Shown in pieces: positions 36,201 through 47,100 of a DNA stretch of 64,000 nucleotides (position 1 is the first letter of the stretch; each line of letters opens with the position of its first letter). The notes below the pieces were generated by a model that was given only the letters and a program-made list of their open reading frames with translations, had not been told where the DNA came from and did not search any database. The translations under genes were made by a program, and so were the position numbers. Origin of the DNA: Seriola aureovittata (taxonomy: Eukaryota; Chordata; Actinopteri; Carangiformes; Carangidae); assembly GCF_021018895.1 (NCBI RefSeq), contig NC_079373.1, positions 21,088,501 to 21,152,500 of the forward strand, given 5' to 3'.

Positions 36201-37919
36201 TACTGCTTGTTGGCTCATTAGCAGAGATCAGAGGATATTGATATGATCACTGATCAAACTAATACACTGTGTGCTTCAGAGGAGTAAATATATCCATGAT
36301 GACTGGAGCTGTGGAGAAGGCTATGAAGCTTCAGAGAGACTTCCCAGATATCATGGCTGGTTTTGACCTGGTGAGAGGCAACAACAGTTATTGTATGAAT
36401 AGTATTAAGAAGCAGCAGTAACAGGAGCACAGTTTGTACTGTATTTTAATTTCACTAGTAACACAACCATTTTAAATTACTTAAGACAAAAATTGCTGAA
36501 ACACTATTTAAACATGGCTGATATAATTTACGTTCGCTCTGCATGTACAGGTGGGCCGCGAGGACACAGGCAGACCCCTGTGGTACTTCAGAGATGCCTT
36601 GTCCCTGCCAGTAGAGAGAGGGGTCACACTTCCTTTCTTTTTCCATGCTGGAGAGACCGGTGAGCTCGAGTGCCCGATGTGTGCAGTAACTTCATATAGT
36701 AGTGTGTAGCTCAGAAATGAATCTCGATGCCAGTGCAAAAACATAATAACGTAATTAATGTTCTTTTCTGTGTAAATCTTATGCATAATTTTAAACATAT
36801 GTCTTTTAAAGACACATTTTCAACGACCAAAAATGTTGGAATGGAGAAGCACAAGCTTCATTTTAGTGTTTGAAAGTTTTATTTATCACACACTCAAAGA
36901 ATACATTTTGTTTTTAGGATTACCATGACAAGTTTTACAGTTAAATACACAAATTAAATGCTTAAACATGAAAAAAAAGTGAGACAGTTACAGGGCAATA
37001 CATGTATTTTCACATTGTTGTGACAGTGTTATAGCCCTAAATCAAAACTAAGGTATCATGCAAACCAACTCACAAGTGTTATATCTGTTAGAGAAGTGAC
37101 AGTTTCTTTTTGTCCTAACTCTAAACCAAAGAGATGAAGTTTTCACCAAGTGGAGAGCCAGTATAAGACACTTAAGAACCATAAATCTCTATTTATAATA
37201 ACATCCACAGAATAATGTGTTTTTTGTTGTGTTTCCATTACATGCAGATCTTGAGGGCACAGAGGTCGACCAGAACTTGTTGGATGCTCTTTTGTTTAAC
37301 ACCTCTCGCATTGGACATGGATTTGCTCTGCTTCGCCACCCAGTGGCCAAAGATCTATACAGGAGGAGAGACGTGGCTGCGGAAGTTTGCCCCATCTCCA
37401 ACCAGGTACACTTCCAACTTGTGAATGACACTCTACAATGAAAATACTTCTCCAGCTACTAGTGTGTTATTTAATGTAATTTAATTGACATTGCATCTTC
37501 CTAACAAGTAACTCCTTTCGTGTCCTCATTCAGGTGCTGATGCTGGTAAATGATTTGCGAAACCATCCAGCAGCTGCTCTGATGTCAGAGAACCACCCAA
37601 TGGTCATCAGTTCTGATGACCCTGCCATGTTTGGTACCTCTGGCCTCTCTTATGACTTCTATGAAGTTTTTGTGGGCTTTGGTGGCCTTAGATCCAATGT
37701 AGGCTCCCTCAAAGAGTTGGCAATGAACTCTATTAGGTGAGGTTTAGCTGAGATGTGATTTACAAATTTACATATTGGCCAAAGTTTTCAGCTAACTGCT
37801 CTCTGACATTTCCCTGTCTATGTTTCAGGTACAGTTCTTTGACTCCAAAGCAACAGGAGGAAGCCTTAGCTGTGTGGCAGAGAAGATGGGATAGGTTTGT
37901 CTCTGAAAATGCCTTTTAG
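33228..37919 (+). CDS. ada2: Adenosine deaminase 2 (CECR1), secreted growth-factor-like enzyme
   Basis: ADA2 deaminates extracellular adenosine and 2'-deoxyadenosine to inosine forms. Exons: 33228-33534, 34267-34486, 35206-35419, 36020-36147, 36280-36370, 36551-36659, 37248-37405, 37534-37736, 37829-37919; 1521 nt, 506 aa (human 511). A signal peptide is visible (residues 1-25, [14 protein letters not shown] core). Zinc/catalytic residues are intact: HVHD at 107-110, HAGE at 352-355, RIGHGF with His about 380, and SSDDP at 435-439. The receptor-binding insert cysteine pair (PHCYMC...LPHC) is present, with an N-glycosylation site in KNVTYRPHC. All junctions are GT-AG and keep phase. Fishes have ada2a and ada2b paralogs; I cannot say which this is. 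It is co-oriented with cecr2, as in the human CECR1/CECR2 neighbourhood. Confidence 0.95.
33800..34110 (+). repeat. Degraded AT-rich interspersed repeat in ada2 intron 1
   Basis: Starts ACAGGCTGAAACAATTAATC, continues AATTGGCAACTATACTGATA, and later has ATGTCACTGTAAACTGAATATG, GATGTCACTTTGGACTCTGGG and CACCATTGCTTGACATTT. I recall this sequence order from an abundant fish repeat of about 300 bp whose ends are AT-rich inverted repeats. It lies between coding exons 1 and 2 and appears related to 27735-27880. Confidence 0.55.
34487..36019 (+). other. ada2 introns 2 and 3
   Basis: Intron 2 (34487-35205) and intron 3 (35420-36019) contain no recognisable exon or mobile element. Open frames in them do not continue through splice sites. 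The other ada2 introns are short (about 90-590 bp) and equally unremarkable. Confidence 0.6.
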
Positions 37920-38261
37920 AAAGAAAACTAGTGTTTTTAAAAACATTGTCTGCAGGGCAATCTTCATGCTTGACTTCATGTTTCCTTTGAGAAGGAAATG
38001 CCTTTCGGCATAGGTGAATTAAAAAGTGGAAAATTAATACAATGCTGCACAGGTGAGCAGGTTTGTGGTAGGAACAAAAAAATCTGGCAACAAATACATT
38101 TCAACATGTCACAGTAGGAAAAACACGGGTAAATAATAAAATTAATGATGATTTGGCCAGTGTGAAACAGACCTAAGTTTTGTCCCATAAGTATTAGGGT
38201 TATTACTTGAACTACACAAATGAAATAGCTTTTATCAAAGGCATCTTATTATGTCCGGTTT

Positions 38262-38267
38262 AATAAA
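38262..38267 (+). terminator. ada2: Polyadenylation signal AATAAA, ada2
   Basis: AATAAA in GGTTTAATAAAGAATTTT, 343 bp after the ada2 stop codon. It is the first full hexamer downstream of the stop. It lies only about 390 bp from the opposed ribc2-like polyadenylation signal. Confidence 0.6.
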
Positions 38268-38659
38268 GAATTTTCAATGTATTTGCACTTTAAGATTCAG
38301 GTTTGCCTCGGCTTTTGGGGGACAGTAACAGTTCCAGAGGGCATTGTTAACTGGATGAGGTGCTTAATGCTGTTTGATTCGTCCTTGTGTGTTTGTGGTT
38401 TGATTTGTAAGAGTGTAATAGGTTGCCTGTTGAAATGGATGTTAAATGATGTGGGCCTTGGAAAAATATTCTTGAAGGAAACTGATTTTTTCTTTTTTAC
38501 ATTGTTTTATAGGGTTTTTATTTGGATTTATTTTTGAAGCAATAGCAAAAGATTGATATGAACAACTGTCAGCATCATCCAGACATATTTGAATGTTGTG
38601 AAGTGTCCAAATTAACTTGACATAATTAAAAACAACTACTGATTGACTGTGTTGCTAAG

Positions 38660-38665
38660 TTTATT
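38660..38665 (-). terminator. Polyadenylation signal AATAAA (minus), ribc2-like gene
   Basis: The reverse complement reads GGAATAAACTTAGC, 75 bp past the stop codon on the minus strand. It is the first AATAAA downstream of the stop, giving a short 3' UTR. Confidence 0.6.
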
Positions 38666-38738
38666 CCGTTTTCTTGTCATGTAGCACCGTTGTTAATACT
38701 TATCCACTGAGCGAGTCATCAGTGCAGTGTGTCATCCG

Positions 38739-40738
38739 TCATCTGCTGCAGGTGTTGAATTTGGAGAAGAAGTTGTCGTCAATGCATCCTCTTTCAATGT
38801 CTGGTTTCCTTGAAATTAAATGAGTTAAAAAAAAAACAGTGAGATATACAGTGGATATACTCTGTAGAATTTAATGAAACAGTTCATGTCTTATAAATGC
38901 TACTGACAGCTGTTTGTGTGTTTCGGCCAGTTTGATGTTGGTGCTGTCCAGGTGTCGTCTCATCTGCTTGTTCAGTTTTGCCTGCTGCCTCTCTATAAGC
39001 AGAGCCGTACGAGCCGAGGCCAAGCGAACGTGATCATGCAGCATCTCTTCTTGCTTCTTCTCTAATTCTATCCTCTACAGATGCACAGACAGGCGACCAG
39101 TGAAACAGGTTCGTACGGACTGCTTTTCTTAAATGATCAAAAAAAGAGCTTTGTTCCTGTTTTACCTTTCTCTCCTCTATTTGGTATTTCTGAAACTGGA
39201 TGACCTGCTGCAGGCTCTCCGGAGGGTCTCTCCTATACCTGCTGGGAAAGAGACTTGCTGCTCCCACCATGCCCAGGGTGGGTTTGACATCTACACCTTT
39301 CAGCTGTCCTTCCGGTTGGTTTGATTTGTCTGCTCTGTTCTGCTCCTGATGACGCTTCTCTTCAGTCTTTGCCCAAACAAATCCAGCGAGAATGTGAGAG
39401 TGATAGAGGGTGTCAGTTCTCTCGATTCTCAGTTTAAACTTAAAAAACGTAATATAGTTTAACACCACATGACATAAACACAAAAACATGCATTGGTGGA
39501 AGTTAAAAAGTTATTCAGTACATCCATGTTTTCAAAGCAAGTTTTGCCACCTTCATCTGACTGTCAGCAAATACGGAAATGACTTACCTTGGCCAGATTA
39601 TACTCTTTGGTGGCAACGGCTTCTGCTTTTCTCCTGTTCATCTCAAGGCTCTGAAGCTGCAGAGCTTTGTTGTCCATCTCTACTCTGCTTTGGTCATAGT
39701 GCTGCTCTGAAGTGCAGTAGAGAGGGTGAAAGTGAGCTTATGTTTCGTGCGCATGAACTGAGGTTGCATATACTGTATGAGATGAGACAAACCTACCTTC
39801 CAACTTTTGTTGATGCCTTTCTGCTGCCTGCTCACTCTGCTGCTGGATGAGCCACTCTCTGAGCTGCTCCCTCTGCCTCTGCACTCTGTTTTTACTCTCT
39901 GGGTCCTCGCCCACTAGGCCTGGGGGCATCATCTGTGCATCGTCCTTGTCTGTTTTTCTACAGCGGTCTGGGTCGTTCAGATCATACTCCCGCTGGCACC
40001 AAGGCTGCTGGTACTGATGGCGGTAGTTGACAATGGCCTTTTCCATGGCATGCTTCTCCTTCACTTCCCTGCTATGGAGAATGCAAGCTACTTTGCTATT
40101 ATGGCGCAAATCAGCATCTATAGAGAGATAAAACACAACCCCACACACAGACATCACACAGCATTTCATTAGAAATGATGAATGTCCAAAAGTATAAGTG
40201 GCAAGGCATGTCTATAGGGATGTCCAAAATAAGAACCTCCTTTTGGTATTAAATACTGTTTTCTATCACTAAGTGATAGCACTTTAATTGTGTGACCTCT
40301 GTTCTTAACTGCTGTTGTTTTTCTCTGTGATTAAATGTGCTCATAGAACACAAGATGCTTTCCAATAAAAAAAAACAACAAAACAATGAAGTCAGTTAAC
40401 ACTGGGGAGCGACCTTTAACTCACCGCATGCGTTTTGTTTCTCCTTTTCTGCCTCTTCTCGTTTCTTCCTCTCTTTCACCTGCATATCCAGGGCTTCCTT
40501 GTCAACCTGTAAAACAGCAGCAGAAATGCAAACACACGTTTTAACATCAGAACTATGCTACATGTTAGCATCCTTTGCTAGAGTCACAGTCAGTTGGAGT
40601 TTGGAATAATTAGCCACTTACCCCGATGGTCCTGACTTTGTCATTAAAAATCCGCTCTTGTCGTTCAGTTTCTCCGTCGCGACGCTTCTGCAGACTCGCC
40701 CTCGCCGTGCGGTCACACAGTAATTCAACATTAAGCAT
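38739..40738 (-). CDS. ribc2: RIB43A-domain ciliary protein (RIBC2-like)
   Basis: RIB43A proteins are microtubule inner proteins of ciliary and flagellar doublets. Minus-strand exons in transcript order: 40738-40622, 40506-40425, 40117-39797, 39706-39588, 39366-39166, 39074-38908, 38808-38739; 1077 nt, 358 aa (family about 375-380). The protein is almost wholly alpha-helical and charged, with long coiled-coil stretches ([20 protein letters not shown]) and the RIB43A signature [11 protein letters not shown] near residue 115, QREQLREWL later, and an [10 protein letters not shown] end resembling the human RIBC2 tail. The acceptor before 39366 (TTTGGGCAAAG) is weak, so that junction is less sure. 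It converges with ada2. RIBC1 is an alternative, but the C-terminal end favours RIBC2. Confidence 0.85.
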
Positions 40739-40840
40739 TTTGACGGACAAACTGTAGTTTAATCATGCGTTAATCTTTGCGTTAAAACAAGTGGCAGTTC
40801 TTTGTGAGAGAGACGACAAACTTGAATCGCAAACACACTG

Positions 40841-40853
40841 GTTGCCAAGAAAC
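40841..40853. promoter_or_regulatory. RFX X-box-like motif upstream of the ribc2-like gene
   Basis: GTTGCCAAGAAAC lies 103 bp upstream of the ribc2-like start codon. It fits the ciliary X-box shape GTNRCC-N(0-3)-RGYAAC with one mismatch (AGAAAC for RGYAAC). RFX factors and FOXJ1 are known to drive axonemal genes, and the position just upstream of the gene fits. Confidence 0.5.
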
Positions 40854-40988
40854 GCATCGTGAGTCCTCGTAGAATGTCGGCTTTTTCCGCGGTTTTTGAC
40901 GTGACGTCTCACTCGCATTTATTATTCATGGTAGATTACCTTCATTTTTTTCAGTTAAAGCTGTAATAGTGGATATTTGTTATTGTGT

Positions 40989-40990
40989 TA

Positions 40991-41046
<56 letters not shown>
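40989..41046. repeat. (AAAG)n microsatellite
   Basis: About 14 tandem AAAG units in the intergenic region 250 bp upstream of the ribc2-like start. Confidence 0.95.
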
Positions 41047-42320
41047 ACATCCTTTAAATTTGGTTATTAAAGAATTGTGACCATTATATGTCCGGAGCGG
41101 GACATTATACATTTGGAAAAGAGACTTGCCAGTGGTCTCTAGTGGGCAAACAATTTAATGGCAACACAGTCTCTAAGTTACCTCATTTGTATTTTTATTC
41201 TTATCTGTATTTTTGGCATTTCTCCAGTGCAACTGCTTGTTATTTTTGGATGTAATTAGATAGAATGAAACTGGTTGTATAATATCTGATGTATTTGTCA
41301 TGCTGTAAGCTCAAGATTGTCCTGATTGTGTTCGTATATGGTAATGATCATGATGATTTTGGTAAACCCCTGATTTTACAAGTACCTCCACAGTAAATTG
41401 AAAATTTACAATTTTATTTACAGTGCACTTTTTTTTTTTCCTGCAGAACTATCATGAGGCCAAATTTCCATTTTTGTGACTATTAGATTTGACAGTGGGA
41501 AAAGGTTTGCACACAAATTATCTCTAATTTTCCAGAATGTGATAAACTTGGTCCCATTTTAGCCCCATTACTGACTTGAGGAACAACTAAATTATCCTAC
41601 AAAGTCCACAGCTGTTTTCTCTGAACTGAATTTATTGGATAAAAAAATCAATACAGGATATTAAGTCATTGTTTCCTTAGCTGCAGCACAGCTCTTGCTC
41701 TCTTGATGATCAAAATGCTCCTGCATGTTGCCCTTCATCCTCAGGCAACGTGATTCTCTGAGCTGTTGGAAAAGATGGCGTCGTTTGCCCGACCTTCCTC
41801 TGATAAAGTTGATCACACAGACTTTTCAGTTCACCACTTAGTTTTGAAAAAGCACACTGATGGATGTGAAGGGCCGATTTATTTAAGCAATGATTTGCAC
41901 AGCTTCGCAAGAATGACCTTATACAATGCACATCCGTCAGTGGAATGATCTGCCACTCTGTCCATTGCTTTGTCATAAGCCATCTTTTTTTATCAAGCAC
42001 ACATCTTTTAACACTTCCGCATCTGTGAAAGGCATGTTATTTACACTCAGTATGAGGAAGCATCTCTGAGCTTTTAGAGATGCCGGTTCTACTGGCTGTG
42101 GTTCAGCCGGTAGAACGAGTGGTGCACACATCACAGGGTTGCTGGTTTAATTCACCCTAAAGCTCTGAATAAATGCAGCCATTTACAATTGTGAATTCTA
42201 TTTGACTAGTGTATTATCTAATGGAAGGCCACATAGGCCTGTTGCAGCAGATGAGGTTTACGTCAGAACTTCAATCAAAAAAAAAAAAGAATTCAAACAT
42301 CAACTAGATTTAAAAAATCC
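41047..42320. other. Intergenic region between ribc2-like and galnt8-like genes
   Basis: AT-rich sequence with no supported gene. The 41440-41520 interval (CATGAGGCCAAATTTCC onward) looks like a decayed interspersed repeat. A 97-codon open frame on the minus strand at 41710-42000 has no recognisable domain or splice support. A tRNA-like repeat lies at 42090-42200. Confidence 0.5.
42085..42240 (+). repeat. tRNA-like SINE relic
   Basis: GCTGTGGTTCAGCCGGTAGA resembles a fish repeat head that mimics a tRNA A box, and GGTTGCTGGTTTAATTCACC resembles its B box. It is followed by AATAAATGCAGCCATTTACAA, close to the tail AAATACAGTCCATTTACCA that I recall from this fish family. The cloverleaf is not maintained. 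Confidence 0.45.
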
Positions 42321-44105
42321 ATTTTATTTTCAAATTCCAAAAGAAAAGTTCAATATTTGAAAAATATAAAAAGAAAAAAAAAGGCAGCAACCGTGTTGTC
42401 CTCCACTGAGCAGTGCTCCAAATAAAAGAACTTGTGGCCAGACCTAACAGCCAACCACCAAGGCAAGTAAATTCATAAATTAAGTCCCAAATCAGGCTGT
42501 CCCTTTACTCGACACTAGAGGTGTCAAGGATCTCCAGGAGTGATTAAGGCTATAGGTTATTTTAGTGCAAAAAACTCTGATAAAACACCAAGATCCTATA
42601 TACACTCAATAATTATATAATACACAGTATAGTATACATTCAAATCTACATAGTGCCTCAAAAGGTACTATCAATTCTGCATAAGTGGGACCTTCATTTT
42701 CCATTGACACTAGGACACCGTTATAACAACCATCCACACCACACACACCATAAATATGTGACATTTCCAAAAGAAAAAATTCAAAATCAAAGAGACAGCA
42801 CAAAAAACAATACATAACTTTTTTAGATACCTCAATACATTTTGCATACAAATGATTTAATGGCAAAGCACAGTTGTGTTTTTTTTTTTTTTCAAAACAT
42901 TAGTCCTCTGTACAAGATAAACCGATCAGTTATTAGTTCTCTTGCTGTGATTTTTAGAACAAAACCGCCTTTCTCTGCATGAAAGCTTCTTCCTTAACAG
43001 TCTGTAATGCACAGTACTGTAAAAATAGATTACTAAAACTGCACCTAAAGTAATTTGTAAAATTGATGATGTAGCATTTGTTGCATTAATTGTTAAAGAA
43101 CTAAAACCTGTGAATTAAATTTAATTTGTCGGTCAGCTTACACTGAACTCTAACCAAAAGTCCTGTGTGTTCCTTGACAACAGTCATCAACTACATCAAT
43201 GGCAAAAAAAAGGGCAAGGCTTAAACCATCACAGGCTTTGATGTGAAGAATGTCTAAAAATTGCGCTAACATTTATTCTTGGATAGTTAGATATTTGATG
43301 TCCTTGAGCTGAAAGAATAAATGACTGAAAAAGGATTAATTAATGATAGTGGGTATGTCCCTTTATAAACAGGATGAGGTAAGGTGCTGTATGCAAAGTA
43401 TGAATATTATGAGCAAGAGTTATGACTGCTCATCACAGCATCAACTTCAGAGCAACCAAATTTACAAGATGAAAATGAGTGAGATAACTGGTATTACTGT
43501 ACTGGATTATTTTAGTTATGTAAGAGTAGCAGTCCCCTGGACTTTGTTATTCCCATGTCAATAGACAATCATATAACAATGAACCTAGTTTTTTTACACT
43601 GATCTGATCAGCAGAGCTGGTAAAACACACAGACACATTTAATCATTAGTCATCATTTTGGATCCAAAAAGATGAAGGAAGACCCAAACAATATGGGATT
43701 TGCTCACTTATCTCAGTTTTGCTATTGTAAATTGAAAACCTTTGGTATTTTTCACAGTCACCTAGAATAAAAAGGAAGGAACATGATTTTGAACTTTTTT
43801 TAATAACTTTAAAAAAAATAGTTATCATATTGACGAATAGAGAAAATTATTATTTATAGCCTCAATGCCGGCACATGATGTTAAGCAAAAACTTACAAAA
43901 TTCTGTTTTTAGGGAAAAGTCAGTAAATTTCACTTAAGATTAACGAAATCAATTACTTTTTCAATCCCAAATAAGAGAACATTTAAATGATTACAAGAGT
44001 TGTAATGGTAGCCACATTTCATTGACTGTCTTTTAGATTTTCGGATATTATTATCCACTGACCTATGAGCAGAGAAGCGCACTTATTGTTGGCCACACAG
44101 ACAAG
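42320..44105 (-). other. Probable 3' UTR of the proximal galnt8-like gene
   Basis: Lies downstream of the stop codon at 44106 on the minus strand. It is AT-rich, without coding frames, and has several minus-strand AATAAA candidates; the most distal clear one is at 42323-42328. The true 3' end cannot be fixed without transcripts. Confidence 0.35.
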
Positions 44106-47100
44106 TTAAAAGGCTTTGATTATGTTTTGGATTTCCCATCTCTGGCCAGAGCATTCCTGTATTAGAAGTCTGCCATCTTTAATCTCCAGACATCTTTTTG
44201 TTTGTCTGTTTTTCAGTTCTTTGCCCTGGAAAAGAGAATAAATGTCAAGAACACTGATGTACAGTATTTAATCATATAGTATTCAGGCAACCACAGTTAA
44301 ATATATTAAGTTATATGAGTCACTCTAAACTCATCCGCCATGCTGTGCCAAACTCTCACCCACTTAGTTGACGATTTTATTGACATTAATATTCATAGTG
44401 TAATATCTTCTGTAATATTCATGTGCTTGTCTGAATAATAGCTTATCTTGCAGTACCTGAGTGAAGTCCCAGTATATCCCCATTCCTTTCTGCATAGCTT
44501 CTTTGCAGTTGTAAAGGCCAGGCTCAGTTTCTTTTTTGCCAACATCAGTCAAACACCGGTTGTCATTGTACTTGTGGGACTTGATGCCGCCGATGTAGAG
44601 CTCACCACTTGTGCGGTAGTACGTGAACTAAAAAGAGAAAATGGTCAGAAAGCAGACAATTAAATAAGACGACGACGACGACAGAGAGAATAGATCACCG
44701 ATTACAGATACCCCGTAGCTGTTTCACTTACTTGAGGTCCATAGTAGTAGCAGCCGAAGGCAATGGGTGTGTGACCTGGCACTGGGCCTTGGTCTAAGCA
44801 CATGTTAGCATCAAGATTCTTCATCTGACAGTGGTGGAATTCACATTTTGTCAGTGCAACTTTATCAAACATTACGACAGTTGGTGGTAAGTCATGAAAA
44901 CTCACAAGCATTGCATAAAACTAAACTTACCCCTCCATATCCAAGTAGGTTGTCCCAGGGATCCAACTTGGGATACACATTTTCCAGGTACCATTTGAAA
45001 GGTTTACAGTTCAACCTCTCTCTGAGTTTTTTCCTTTCACTTATATCCCCAATGTCAATTCCGTGGTTCTATAAAAGCAAAAGGCATGATTTGTTTGTGA
45101 TATTTTAACTGCAAAAATTTAATTACATCCTCTTAGTTTAAGTGCTAAAAGACATCCTGTGCACTCATAACTGCATAACTTTTTCTGAGAAATTCTTTTA
45201 ATCATGAACTTTTGAATATTTATCTTGCATGGAGCGCAGTATGGCATTTTGAAGTACCTCAAATGGCAAGTTCCAAGCCAGATTGATGTTGTGTTTGTAA
45301 TCATCCATCCAGACTTCTGCTACCCTCAGAGCGTTTCTCTTCATGGCCATGGACAGATCCGGCATGTAGGGCTTGTGGTTCCTCTCAATGTGGGCGATCT
45401 TGGAGCACGGAACTACTTCAACACTGCCTCCACATGTCCACACCTGTAAAAGAAAAAAACATTTTAAACTCAACAGCTTCAACAAAATGTAATCTGATGA
45501 CTCTGCAAATGCAAAGCATGAGTAAAAACATGAGTTAAGACTAGCTACATAATCTGCCAATTTATATACGCGTTTAAAATATTGTTTGTTGGAATCCATC
45601 TTTCTAAAAAAGTTAGTAGGCTAAGTTAACAACAATAACAAAAGTAATAATGATTGAAACCACAACATATCATTACCTTAATTACCCATATTGTAATTTT
45701 GTGACCATCAGGCAGAGCCCTGTTTCCAGTCTGTAGGCTGTGCCAAGTAAGTAACGCAAGCTGACTGGCTTCTAACTGTAGCTTTATAATTAGCATACAG
45801 ACATGAGGTTGGTATAGATCTTATTATTTTATTCTTGGCAAGGAAGTGAATAAGCATACTTCCAAAAATGTCAACCTATTTCTGTAAGGATAATGATTTT
45901 GTTTTGCCACAGAGTATGGCTCTAACAGCTAATGCTAACAGAGGAAAGCTCAGATTATGAGTTCCAGCTGCAAACCCTGGTTTGAGACGCATGAGAGCAC
46001 CAAGCTGACTGAGCTGGCAGACAGCAGTTAAGTCCTTTTACACTGTGAGTATGTCCATGACAGTGAGGTTATAATTATACATCAGAAGGTCAGCTTCTCC
46101 TTCTCTGTCTTATAGTGTGAATATCCAAGTGGCACTCTGCATTGAATTAGGCACCACTGGATCACAGAATGAGAGAGAGAATGAGACAGAAGCTGATAAG
46201 TTAAGACTAGTCAGTATGAGACTGAACTGATATGCTTGTGAGAGTTACTAATGCAGTAAGTCACAACACCTTATTTTTTGTGTGCTTTTACTTCTCAGTG
46301 AGTACTACTAAAGTGACAATAGGCCCACCGTTCAGTGGTACGACTCTATCCACCATGATGCTAGAAGATGTATATACCATGTTTTGGTTGTTTTATATGT
46401 GCATTAGGCGACATGTTGAGTATGCCCCCCCCCCCCCCCGAGATGAGACAGAACAGAATCCAGGAAGGTCTGTTTGAGTAATCAGATGGCAAACACTTCG
46501 AAGCTCTTTGCAACACAAGATCTTACACCTCTGGAGAGGGATTACAGCAGCAATCATTTTATCCTCTGTCTCAACAATTGTACTCTTTCTTGCTGCAACT
46601 AGGATTGTGTCATCAGGTGTAGGATTCAGTGTTAGGCAGGTATGGTTTACTCACACGAATTCCCAGCTCAACATTTTCTCCACCGTACACTTTCATTCCT
46701 TCATCGAGGAGTCCAATTTCCCCTAGAAATTTCCTTTCAGCAACTAGGATTCCCATGACCGATGGACTCCTGAAAGTGAAAGATGAAAACTGTTACTACT
46801 GGGCAATTTAAAAACATCTTTTTTATGTAATATACCACTATCACTAGGAAGTGAAACTGTGGAATCATAACGAATGGCTCATTATCCAAGAGGTGGAAAA
46901 CAAGAACATTGGGTTATGCTGGTTTCACATGTAATTAGAACAAGATCGATCGACCTCACTTCAACTTACTTCCCAGGCAGAGAGCTGTCGTTGAGGGTGT
47001 AATACTTGGGTGTAAAACTCTCATACATGCACCACAAAGCCCAGTCGAAGGCGTGTGCTGCTGGAAGGTACTGAATAACCTTGAGGTCATCGAAGTTGAC

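Noticed and set aside
41710..42000. 96-codon minus-strand frame, possible small gene
   Set aside because: No family, no splice sites that extend it, and no promoter or polyadenylation signal clearly linked to it. Probably chance.
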